Shown one piece after another: positions 1 to 7,873 of a stretch of 14,445 nucleotides of DNA. The notes beneath the pieces were generated by a model. It was not told the origin of the DNA and did no database searches. It saw only the letters and a program-made list of their open reading frames with translations. Every line of letters begins with the position of its first letter. Position 1 is the stretch's first letter. A program made the translations under genes and the position numbers. Source of the DNA: JBHHZJ01 sp046758005 (lineage in GTDB: Bacteria; Pseudomonadota; Alphaproteobacteria; Kiloniellales; J153); contig JBHHZJ010000085.1 in NCBI GenBank assembly GCA_046758005.1, positions 1 to 14,445 of the forward strand, read 5' to 3'.

Positions 1-792
1 CTAGCCCTTCAGCCACTTCGGCTTGCGCTTCTCGAGGAAGGCGGCGATGCCCTCCCGGCCCTCGGCGGAGGCGCGCTGGCGCGCGATCCGGGCCGCGGTG
101 TCCTCCACCGCGTCGTCGTCGATCGGGCGCCCGGACAGGGCGAAGATCAGGTCCTTGGCCGCCACCTGCGCGTTCGGCCCGCCCTTCATCAGCGCCCCGA
201 TAATCTTCTTGCCGGCGTCCTCGAGCGCCTCGTCGGGTACGACGACGTGGACCAGGCCGAGCGCCAGCGCCTCGCGCGCGGAAAACGTCTCGGCGCTCAG
301 GAAGTAACGCCGCGCCGCGCGCTCGCCCATGGCCGGGATCACGTAGGGGGCGATGACCGCCGGGATCAGCCCCAGCTTGACCTCCGAGAGACAGAAGTTG
401 GCCGTCTGGGCGGCCACCGCGATGTCGCAGCAGGCGACCAGCCCGACCCCGCCGCCGAGCGCCGGGCCCTGCACGAGGGCCAGCGTGGGCTTGGGCAGTC
501 GGTTCAGCGTGCGCATCAGCCCGGCCAGCGCCCGCGCGTCCCTCAGGTTCTCCTCTTCGCTATAGCCGGCCATGCGCTGCATCCAGTTGAGGTCGGCGCC
601 GGCCGAGAAACTCCGCCCTTGGGCGCAAAGGACCACGACCCGCACGCGCTCGTCCGTGCCGAGCCCCTGCAAGGCGGCGCTCAGCTCCACGATCAAGGTG
701 TCGTTGAAGGCGTTGTGAACCTCCGGGCGGGTCAGGGTGATCCGCGCCACGCCGTCGTCGGTGATCTCCTCGAGAAACAGGGGCTGCAGCAT
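1..792 (-). CDS. liuC: Methylglutaconyl-CoA hydratase (enoyl-CoA hydratase family)
   Basis: This is a 263-residue crotonase-fold enzyme that probably hydrates 3-methylglutaconyl-CoA to HMG-CoA in leucine degradation. The oxyanion-hole segments are visible as SAGADLNWM (about residues 63-71) and ALGGGVGL (111-118). Glu137 in LSEVKLGLIPA matches the second catalytic Glu of crotonases. The position of the first crotonase Glu is Gly117, as in bacterial LiuC-type hydratases. The start is the ATG at 792, five bases after the stop of the MCC beta gene, so the two are translationally close and co-transcribed. The stop codon occupies the first three bases of the window, so any liuD (biotin carboxylase subunit) would lie to the left, out of view. 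The family call is very firm. The exact substrate is inferred from motif likeness and from the adjacent MCC gene. Confidence 0.9.
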   Translation of the reverse strand: MLQPLFLEEITDDGVARITLTRPEVHNAFNDTLIVELSAALQGLGTDERVRVVVLCAQGRSFSAGADLNWMQRMAGYSEEENLRDARALAGLMRTLNRLPKPTLALVQGPALGGGVGLVACCDIAVAAQTANFCLSEVKLGLIPAVIAPYVIPAMGERAARRYFLSAETFSAREALALGLVHVVVPDEALEDAGKKIIGALMKGGPNAQVAAKDLIFALSGRPIDDDAVEDTAARIARQRASAEGREGIAAFLEKRKPKWLKG

Positions 793-797
793 ACCGT

Positions 798-2405
<1,608 letters not shown>

Positions 2406-2582
2406 GGCGCAGGGACTCGCTTACCGGGAGCGCTAAGATGTGCCGGAGGTCCGGGCGGCGGCAAGAAAAAATCCGCGCGCGCCCAGCGCCTGGTCCCGCG
2501 ATTTCCGGCCGGCAATCCAAGGCTTGCGGCCGCGGGCGCCCGCCCCCTATGGTCGGCCGGACCGACTTGTGGGAAGCCACGC
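2406..2582. promoter_or_regulatory. Divergent intergenic region between liuB and the dehydratase gene
   Basis: These 177 bp must carry the promoters for both divergent genes. For the plus strand a weak sigma70-like pair can be seen: TTGCGG (2524-2529), an 18-bp spacer, then TATGGT (2548-2553), which would give a leader of about 25 bases. On the minus strand I see no convincing -10/-35 pair for liuB; a run of A/T at 2465-2471 is the only AT-rich spot. No operator palindrome for a LiuR-type regulator was recognised. Confidence 0.3.
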
Positions 2583-3581
2583 ATGTCCGAGCTGTCGAAG
2601 ATCGAGGAAGCCGCCGAGCTGATCCACCGCACGCTGCGGCCGACCGCGCAATACTGTTGGCCCCTGATCTGCGAGCGCGCGGGCACCGAGGTCTGGGTCA
2701 AGCACGAAAACCACACCCCGATCGGCGCCTTCAAGGTGCGCGGCGGCCTCGTCTACATGGACGATCTGAAGCGCGCCCGGCCCGGCGTGCGCGGCGTCAT
2801 CGCGGCGACGCGCGGCAATCACGGCCAGAGCGTGGCCTTCGCCGCCCGCGCCCACGGGGTCGCGGCGGTGATCGTGGTGCCGCACGGAAACAGCGTCGAG
2901 AAGAACCGGGCCATGCGCGCCTTCGGCGCCGAGCTGGTCGAGCACGGGCGCGACTTCACCGCGGCGCTCGACTACGCCGTCGAGCTGGCCGAGGAGCGGG
3001 GCCTGCACATGTTCCCTTCATACCATGCCCTGCTCGCGCGCGGGGTGGCCTCCTACAGCCTGGAGTTCCTCCGGGCCGTGCCGGACCTCGACACGCTCTA
3101 CGTGCCGATCGGGCTCGGCTCCGGAATTTGCGGCGCGATCGCCGTGCGCGACGCGCTGGGGCTCGGTACCAAGGTGGTCGGCGTGGTGGCGGAACGGGCC
3201 GCGACCTACGCCCTGTCGTTCGAGGCCGGGCGGCCGGTGCCGACAGACTCGGCGGACACGATGGCCGACGGATTGGCCGTGCGGGTGCCGGACCCGGCGG
3301 CGCTCGACATCATACTCGAGCGCGCCGAGCGGGTGGTCGCGGTTTCCGAAGACGAGATCAAGGCGGCCATGCGCGCCTTTTTCACCGACACTCACAACGT
3401 CGCCGAGGGCGCCGGCGCGGCGCAGCTCGCCGCCCTGCTCAAGGAGAAGGACCGGATGGCGGGCCGGAAGGTGGGCCTCGTCCTGTCCGGCGGCAACGTG
3501 GACAGGGCGGTCTATCGGGCGATCCTGGCCGAGGCCCAAGGGCCCGGCCTCACCAGCCGCCGGTCTCGAGCCACAGGTTGA
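2583..3581 (+). CDS. Threonine dehydratase-like PLP enzyme (fold type II)
   Basis: This 332-residue enzyme is a tryptophan synthase beta-superfamily member and probably deaminates threonine, serine or a related hydroxy amino acid to a 2-oxo acid. The PLP-binding lysine is Lys51 in PIGAFKVRGG. RGNHGQSVA follows as the substrate loop. The glycine loop that holds the PLP phosphate is GLGSGICGA (about residues 178-186), and SGGNVD lies near the C-terminus. No regulatory ACT domain is present, so it resembles the catabolic or EutB-like short dehydratases rather than biosynthetic IlvA. The ATG at 2583 begins a normal family N-terminus. The gene is divergent from liuB and its last 32 bp overlap the convergent isomerase gene, giving a basic tail (LTSRRSRATG) past the usual C-terminus. 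The substrate cannot be set from sequence alone. Confidence 0.85.
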   Translation: MSELSKIEEAAELIHRTLRPTAQYCWPLICERAGTEVWVKHENHTPIGAFKVRGGLVYMDDLKRARPGVRGVIAATRGNHGQSVAFAARAHGVAAVIVVPHGNSVEKNRAMRAFGAELVEHGRDFTAALDYAVELAEERGLHMFPSYHALLARGVASYSLEFLRAVPDLDTLYVPIGLGSGICGAIAVRDALGLGTKVVGVVAERAATYALSFEAGRPVPTDSADTMADGLAVRVPDPAALDIILERAERVVAVSEDEIKAAMRAFFTDTHNVAEGAGAAQLAALLKEKDRMAGRKVGLVLSGGNVDRAVYRAILAEAQGPGLTSRRSRATG

Positions 3582-4152
3582 TGTCCTCGAGGCGGTCGTA
3601 GCCCCAGAACGGCTCGCCGTCGACGATGACGAAGGGCGAGCCGAACACGCCCTTCTTGAGCGCGGCGTCCACCTCGCTCTTCAGCCGATCCTTGATTCGA
3701 GGGTTCTGCAGTGCGGCCAGCACCTCCTCCTCGTCGTAACCCAGGTCGGCGGCGACTCCGGCGACCGCGGCCGGCGCGCTGATGTCCCGGCCCTCGCCGA
3801 AAGCGGCATGGAACAGCGCCCGCGCCAGCGCCTTGCCCGCCTGCGCGTCCTGGTCGGACAGCCAATAGGTGGCCCGGGACGCCGCCACCGCCATGAAGGG
3901 AAAGGGCTTGGGCAGCGTGAAGGGCGCGTCGAACAGACGCGCGCTGCGGGCCAGATCGCGGCGCGCGTATTCGCCCTTCATCGGAATGTCGAGCAGCGGC
4001 CGCGCGCCGGTGGTCTTGAACACGACGCCGAGCAGAAAGGGCTTCCAACGGACCTCGCGCCCGTGCTCCTCGCCCAGCTCGTCGATCCGCTGGGCGGCGA
4101 GGTAACCGTATGGGCTTGAGAAGTCGAAATAGAACTCAATCGGTGCGGCCAT
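3550..4152 (-). CDS. 2-hydroxychromene-2-carboxylate isomerase / DsbA-family protein
   Basis: This 200-residue thioredoxin-fold protein belongs to the kappa-GST/HCCA isomerase group. The N-terminal YFDFSSPYGYLA (residues 8-19) has serines where DsbA oxidoreductases have CxxC, so it is a glutathione-dependent isomerase or transferase type and not a disulfide oxidase. The helical insert (about residues 40-150) and the cis-Pro segment GVFGSPFVIVDGEPFWGYDR (about 169-188) are typical. The start at 4152 (MAAPIEFYFDF) is preferred over an upstream extension because a GAGGA ribosome binding site sits just before it. The family's best-known member acts in naphthalene degradation, but no other aromatic catabolism gene is present, so the real substrate is unknown. 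The 3' end overlaps the convergent dehydratase gene by 32 bp. Confidence 0.85.
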   Translation of the reverse strand: MAAPIEFYFDFSSPYGYLAAQRIDELGEEHGREVRWKPFLLGVVFKTTGARPLLDIPMKGEYARRDLARSARLFDAPFTLPKPFPFMAVAASRATYWLSDQDAQAGKALARALFHAAFGEGRDISAPAAVAGVAADLGYDEEEVLAALQNPRIKDRLKSEVDAALKKGVFGSPFVIVDGEPFWGYDRLEDINLWLETGGW

Positions 4153-4264
4153 GAGCGTGTCCTCGTGCAACTCGGGGGGGCCGCGCGAGATTACCCAATT
4201 CGTGCCCCGCCGCCCAGCGCCGGCCGCCCGTCCCGCCAACGGTCGCGTTAACCAATGGCGAACG

Positions 4265-4293
4265 TTGTTCGCCTATCGGGCCTCCCCTATACT
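4265..4293 (+). promoter_or_regulatory. Candidate sigma70 promoter of the histidine kinase gene
   Basis: TTGTTC (4265-4270), an exact 17-bp spacer and TATACT (4288-4293, five of six consensus bases) form a good sigma70-type promoter. Transcription would start near 4300, about 50 bases before the kinase ATG. The -35 hexamer lies inside the short palindrome CGAAC-GTT-GTTCG (4259-4271), which could be an operator, but no regulator can be named. Confidence 0.45.
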
Positions 4294-4349
4294 GCGCCCA
4301 AGCTCAGGGTCAAGGCCCCAACGCGGGGCCGAGGGAAGGGAAATTCCGG

Positions 4350-5654
4350 ATGCAGCCTCCCGGCTGGCCGCAAACGCCGGCGGCGGAACCGGAGCGGAAT
4401 ATCGGGGCCCCGGCGGCGCGCCCGATGGCCGACGAGACGCCCGCGCAGCAGGCCCGGCGGCGGGCGCGGACCGTCGGACGCTACGAGGATTTCCTGCGCT
4501 CCACCGTCGACTGGTTGTGGGAGACCGACGCGTCCCTCGCGCTCACCTACGTGTCCTCGCCGGTCGCGCTGAACCTTGGCATCCCGGCCCAGGTGCTCAT
4601 CGGCCGACCTCTGCTCGGGCTCGGGCGCTTCGCGGCCGGGGCCGGCCGGCAGCAGCGCGGCCAGGCCGCGATCGAGGCGCGGAGACCGTTCCGCAACGCG
4701 CCCTTCGTCATGAACGGCGCCGGGGGCCGCGAAGTGGCCTATCGCCTGAGCGGCGTGCCGTACTTCGACGAGGCCAGCGGACGCTTCGCCGGCTACCGGG
4801 GCACCGCGTTCGCCGTCCCGCCGGATGCGCGGCCGGCGGAGCGGGCGGAGGAGGAACTGCAGGCCCTTGCGGCGACCCTGGAGGAGACGCTGCTACGGCA
4901 CCAGGACCTGGCTTGGCGCCTCTCCCAGCTCAAACCGCAGCCCGCGGCGCCGGCCGTTCCCCTGGATCGCACGGCGCACGAGCTGCGCACGCCGCTCAAT
5001 GCCATCATCGGCTACGCCGAGCTGGGCCTGAAGGAGATGTTCGGCCCGCTCGGCGAGCGTTACCTGGACTGTTTCCGGACCATCCGCGAGGCCGGCCGGC
5101 ACCTCGACGAGCTGGTCACGCAGATGCGCGAGGCTGCGAAACGGACGGACCGGCCGGCGCTCGCCTCGGAGATCGTGGATGTGGCCGCGGTCGTCGCCAA
5201 GGCCAAGGCCATGGTCGCGCTGGCCGCCAAGGGCGCCGACGTCGACCTCAGCCGGGTGGGTCCCATGGCGGGCGGCCGCGTCATTGGCGATCACCTGGCC
5301 TGCACGCAGATCCTGGTCAATCTGCTGACCAACGCCGTGAAGTTCACCCCGGCGGGTGGGTCGGTCGGCCTGGAGACCCTTGTCGGGCCGGACAACAAGC
5401 TGCAGATCGTGGTCTGGGACACCGGTATCGGCATTGCGCAGGAGGAGCAGGAAAAGATCTTCGAGTCCGACTACCGGGCGGAGCAGGTGCGCGCCCTGAA
5501 CCAGGTGCCGGGCCTCGGCCTGGGTCTCGCGATCTCGCGCGACCTGGCGCGCGCCATGGGCGGCGACCTCACGGTGTCGAGCCAGCCCGGGCAGGGCGCG
5601 CGCTTCATCCTGTCCCTGCCGCTCGCGGCCGAGCCCGGCGCAAGCGGCGGGTGA
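4350..5654 (+). CDS. Soluble PAS-domain sensor histidine kinase
   Basis: This 434-residue cytoplasmic histidine kinase has no transmembrane segment. A PAS-like sensory domain spans about residues 44-155 (FLRSTVDWLWETDASLALTY onward), followed by a short helical linker (about 163-195). The HisKA domain holds the phospho-acceptor His210 in AHELRTPLNAIIGYAEL, and the EMFGPLGERYL that follows resembles the PleC/DivJ/PdhS group of alphaproteobacteria. The ATPase domain has an N box (NLLTNAVKF, Asn328), a G1 box (DTGIGI from Asp357) and a G2 box (GLGLGLA, about 388-394). The ATG at 4350 follows an AGGGAAGGG ribosome binding site; Met26 is a possible later start. No response regulator or receiver domain is nearby, so it is an orphan kinase. 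The signal it senses is unknown. Confidence 0.9.
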   Translation: MQPPGWPQTPAAEPERNIGAPAARPMADETPAQQARRRARTVGRYEDFLRSTVDWLWETDASLALTYVSSPVALNLGIPAQVLIGRPLLGLGRFAAGAGRQQRGQAAIEARRPFRNAPFVMNGAGGREVAYRLSGVPYFDEASGRFAGYRGTAFAVPPDARPAERAEEELQALAATLEETLLRHQDLAWRLSQLKPQPAAPAVPLDRTAHELRTPLNAIIGYAELGLKEMFGPLGERYLDCFRTIREAGRHLDELVTQMREAAKRTDRPALASEIVDVAAVVAKAKAMVALAAKGADVDLSRVGPMAGGRVIGDHLACTQILVNLLTNAVKFTPAGGSVGLETLVGPDNKLQIVVWDTGIGIAQEEQEKIFESDYRAEQVRALNQVPGLGLGLAISRDLARAMGGDLTVSSQPGQGARFILSLPLAAEPGASGG

Positions 5655-5670
5655 GCGCGGGCGGTTTCGC

Positions 5671-5769
5671 TCACCCTGCCGCGCGCTCGAGGATCCACGC
5701 CACGGGCTCGGCGAGATTGTCGGCGACCGCGCCGTGCGGCGGCGCGACCCTGTCCTCACGCCCCGGTCG
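5671..5769 (-). pseudogene. Remnant of a HAD-IIA phosphatase gene (3' end only)
   Basis: Read on the minus strand, this stretch encodes 32 residues and a stop that align without gaps to the C-terminus of the intact HAD phosphatase at 8719-9489. Twenty of 32 residues are identical (for example ILERAAG-stop against VLERRDG-stop, and the shared LAE and PP positions). Hand comparison gives 68 of 99 identical bases. Likeness stops abruptly beyond 5769, and upstream the same frame runs only to a stop at 5830. The remnant overlaps the last 14 bases of the diiron protein gene in a different frame. It lacks all catalytic motifs and is certainly non-functional as an enzyme. It has the same orientation as the intact gene, so the two copies form a direct repeat around the intervening cassette. 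Confidence 0.75.
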
Positions 5770-6589
5770 CGGCGAGGCGCCGGACGCGGCCCTGCATAAA
5801 CCGGTGGGCTAGTCGGCTCAGGAACCGGTTCAGCCGACCGTGGGGCTTGAGGCCGACGATCTTGAAAAGCATCGCGACGATGCGCTCGACAAGGTAGGGC
5901 TGGTAAATGGGATATGCGCGCCGAACGTAGGCTTGGTTGCTGCGCTTGTGGTTGAACGGCTCCTGGCCCCCGTTCGCGGCGTAATAAGCGTAAGCGAGCT
6001 CTTCGTCCTGAGCCTCCATGACACGCCCGGCCACGACCCGGATCCGGTTCCCCAGCCCGATCCCCTCCGTGGCGAGGTAACGCCTCGACAGCTCGTAGAA
6101 GGTCTTGTAGTGACGCAGCTCGTCGGCGGCGATGCGCCGGCACAGCTCATGCAAGACCGGCTCGTCGCAGGCGCGGCGGATCGCCGTGTAGTGGGAGCTG
6201 GTGCCCGTCTCGACGACGCAGCGGGCCAGCAGCTCGCCGGTGAGCGAGCCGCGCACCGACTCGGACACATCGATCGGCACCCGGAAACCGTCGGTATAGC
6301 GCTTGAATCTGGCTTCGAAGTCGAAGTCCGGATCGGCAAGGCCGGCCCACCGAGCCAGCGCCCGGCCATGCTGTACCTCCTCCTCGGCCCACGCCCATGC
6401 AAGCTTCTGGAATTCCGGATCCTGGTGGAAGACATTGCAAAGATAGGCGGCATAATCGGGCGCGTTATGTTCGACCATGCTCGCGGCCTTCACCAGTTTC
6501 ACGAGATCGGGGTCGACGCGGGAACGGTCGAACCGCCGCCAGGGTATGTCGTCCAGGGTCCAAAGTTTCATGGCAGTCCAGGGTTTCAT
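5756..6589 (-). CDS. Ferritin-like diiron protein (acyl-ACP desaturase-like)
   Basis: This 277-residue soluble protein carries the full ligand set of a ferritin-like diiron site: Glu40 (MVEHNAPDY), Glu71 and His74 in EEEVQHG, Glu127 (VVETGTSSHY), Glu157 and His160 in ADELRHYK. The spacing follows the E, ExxH, E, ExxH pattern of acyl-ACP desaturases and their relatives. Such sites activate O2 for desaturation, hydroxylation or N-oxygenation. AurF-type N-oxygenases have one more His seven residues before the last ExxH motif; here that position is Cys150, which argues against AurF. The N-terminus contains WTLDDIPW. The start at 6589 follows a GGGAGG ribosome binding site; Met7 lacks one. It is the last gene of the cassette, 245 bp after the ferredoxin gene, a plausible electron donor. 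Substrate unknown; the family is often annotated only as ferritin-like. Confidence 0.8.
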   Translation of the reverse strand: MKPWTAMKLWTLDDIPWRRFDRSRVDPDLVKLVKAASMVEHNAPDYAAYLCNVFHQDPEFQKLAWAWAEEEVQHGRALARWAGLADPDFDFEARFKRYTDGFRVPIDVSESVRGSLTGELLARCVVETGTSSHYTAIRRACDEPVLHELCRRIAADELRHYKTFYELSRRYLATEGIGLGNRIRVVAGRVMEAQDEELAYAYYAANGGQEPFNHKRSNQAYVRRAYPIYQPYLVERIVAMLFKIVGLKPHGRLNRFLSRLAHRFMQGRVRRLAATGA

Positions 6590-6834
6590 GCCGCCCTCCC
6601 GTTTCCCTACTGAGATCGGATCAAGCCCCCTTGACCAACTGCTGCGCCGGCCTGCCCGTCCGTGGGGCAGCAGGTCGTGCGTTCACGCCGACGAGGCACG
6701 GCGTGCGCGCTCCCGGACCGTCCGCTCGTCATTCGCCAGTGCCCTTCGCCCCGCGCCGCGTGCGGCGACCCTTTGTTCGAGCGCCCCGGATCCGACCGGG
6801 ATCCGACCGGGATCCGACCGGGATCCGACCGGGA
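6590..6834. other. Ferredoxin to diiron gene spacer
   Basis: This is the longest gene-free stretch of the window (245 bp). Apart from the 11-bp array at its ferredoxin end, I see no small gene and no convincing sigma70 promoter on the minus strand. A GC-rich dyad (CGCCGC-GT-GCGGCG, 6754-6767) is present but is not followed by a T run, so it is not a typical intrinsic terminator. The diiron gene could therefore be read through from the upstream genes or have a non-canonical promoter here. Confidence 0.5.
6789..6832. repeat. Four tandem copies of an 11-bp repeat
   Basis: GATCCGACCGG is repeated four times without interruption or mismatch. The period of 11 bp is close to one helical turn, so every unit shows the same face of the DNA. 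The array starts two bases past the ferredoxin stop codon, in the spacer before the diiron protein gene. It could be a protein-binding array controlling the diiron gene or a neutral expansion. Confidence 0.9.
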
Positions 6835-6843
6835 TTATCCCGG
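6829..6843. repeat. Palindrome across the ferredoxin stop codon
   Basis: CCGGGAT-T-ATCCCGG is a perfect inverted repeat with 7-bp arms and a one-base centre. It starts inside the last unit of the 11-bp array and covers the ferredoxin stop codon (6835-6837). The centre is too short for an RNA hairpin with full arms, so a DNA-binding site is more likely than a terminator. The function is unproven. Confidence 0.55.
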
Positions 6844-7155
6844 GAATTTCGCCGGAAGGGTCACCGTCAGGCCGTCAAGGTCCTCGGTCACGACGATCTG
6901 GCACCCGAGCCTTGACGTAGGAGTGAGACCGAAAGCCAAGTCCAACATATCCTCCTCGTCCTCGTCGGGGTCCGGCAGTTGCGCGTAAGCGCCGCGGTTG
7001 ACGATGACATGGCAGGTCGAGCAGGACAGCGAGCCCTCGCACGCCCCCTCGATGTCGATGTCGTTCTTACGGGCGACCTCGAGGATGGTCAGACCAAGCG
7101 GGGCTTCCACCTCATGGCGGGCGCCCGCCGGATCGATGAACGTCATCCTGGGCAT
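6835..7155 (-). CDS. Adrenodoxin-type [2Fe-2S] ferredoxin
   Basis: This 106-residue electron carrier has cluster ligands Cys39, Cys45, Cys48 and Cys85 in the C-x5-C-x2-C-x36-C spacing of vertebrate-type and Isc-type ferredoxins. GACEGSLSCSTCHV contains the first three. The acidic LPDPDEDEEDMLDLA (about residues 60-74) is the usual partner-docking helix, and LTPTSRLGCQI leads to the fourth cysteine. No isc genes (iscS, iscU, hscA/B) are nearby, so it is probably a dedicated redox partner rather than the Isc housekeeping ferredoxin. It sits 52 bp after a 2OG oxygenase gene and before the diiron protein gene. Since 2OG oxygenases need no ferredoxin, the diiron protein is its most likely local client (inference). 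The start at 7155 is preceded by GAAGGG. Confidence 0.93.
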   Translation of the reverse strand: MPRMTFIDPAGARHEVEAPLGLTILEVARKNDIDIEGACEGSLSCSTCHVIVNRGAYAQLPDPDEDEEDMLDLAFGLTPTSRLGCQIVVTEDLDGLTVTLPAKFPG

Positions 7156-7207
7156 GGAACCGCCCTTCAGAGTTTCCTCACGAGACGGGGCGTGAACAGC
7201 AGAACCC

Positions 7208-7834
7208 TCAGGCCAGTTGCCAACGCTCGCGCCACTCGTCGGTGACGTAGTTGACGATGATCGAGCGGCGCACGCCCCGGATCGGGCGTTTGATGAAGCC
7301 GTGCCAGGTGTCCTTGCCGGGAATGAAGATCAGGCCGTGGTTGGGCCGGAACGGCGCCGTCTTCACGTGGTTGAGCTGTTGGTCGAAGATGTCCGTCCCC
7401 GCGTCCGCCAGGTCCGGCTCCTTCGACAGGTAAATCAGCATGGTGTACAGCTTCACGCTGATGTCCGTGTGCGGTTCCAGCCAAAACCCGTCGGTGTCCT
7501 GGGTGTACTCGATCCTGAGGTGCCCCTTCGACAGGTCGATGCCGCAGGTTTCTTCGATCTTCCGGATGCAGCGCCGGTCCGTCAGGGTGTCGACGACGTC
7601 GCGGCAGACGTCGAACCGAGCGCAAGCCTCCGGGTTGAAGTAGTACCGGGTGTCGTTGTTCGCTTCCCGGGTTCCGTTGTAATCGGTGATGACCGGCGGC
7701 TCGACCGGCAGGTTCAAGATCCCGTCGCAGGCATCCTCGCTCAGCGCGTCCTCGAGCAGCCAGTGACGGAAGGGTCGCGTCTCGGCCTGCGCCCGGTCGA
7801 GGCAGTTCAAGAAGACTTCGGTATTCGGGTTCAT
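7208..7834 (-). CDS. Fe(II)/2-oxoglutarate-dependent oxygenase (cassette copy B)
   Basis: This 208-residue protein has a double-stranded beta-helix core. The iron ligands are His122 and Asp124 in EPHTDISVKLYTMLIYLS and His178 in KDTWHGF, and the 2-oxoglutarate-binding arginine is probably Arg189 (VRRSIIVNY, an RxS motif). The KLYTMLIYLS strand and the GTDIFD segment are typical of PF13640-like oxygenases. The N-terminal 100 residues (PVITDYNGTREANNDTRYYF) form a more specific substrate-side region that I cannot assign. It lies 39 bp after oxygenase copy A and 52 bp before the ferredoxin gene, so all three are probably one transcript. The family hydroxylates proteins, peptides, sugars or small molecules; this sequence does not show which. 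The active-site residues all appear intact. Confidence 0.85.
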   Translation of the reverse strand: MNPNTEVFLNCLDRAQAETRPFRHWLLEDALSEDACDGILNLPVEPPVITDYNGTREANNDTRYYFNPEACARFDVCRDVVDTLTDRRCIRKIEETCGIDLSKGHLRIEYTQDTDGFWLEPHTDISVKLYTMLIYLSKEPDLADAGTDIFDQQLNHVKTAPFRPNHGLIFIPGKDTWHGFIKRPIRGVRRSIIVNYVTDEWRERWQLA

Positions 7835-7873
7835 GCTGCGTCCCCATGCGTCCTCGTGTTTCGGAAGCTCGGA

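Noticed and set aside
3550..4152. DsbA disulfide oxidoreductase
   Set aside because: The CxxC motif is replaced by FSSPY, and no signal peptide is present, so the isomerase/kappa-GST group fits better.
4259..4271. SOS (LexA) box of the CGAAC-N4-GTTCG type
   Set aside because: The spacer is three bases, not four, and alphaproteobacterial LexA uses a different GTTC-N7-GTTC direct repeat. It is kept only as a small palindrome in the kinase promoter.
4893..6143. Long minus-strand frame antisense to the kinase and extending into the diiron gene
   Set aside because: Composition is Arg-rich with no family motif; it crosses two well-supported genes in other frames and arises from few stop codons at high GC.
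6754..6767. Ferredoxin terminator hairpin
   Set aside because: The dyad has only a two-base centre and is not followed by a T run on the minus strand.
6789..6832. CRISPR-like array
   Set aside because: The units are directly abutting 11-mers with no spacers.
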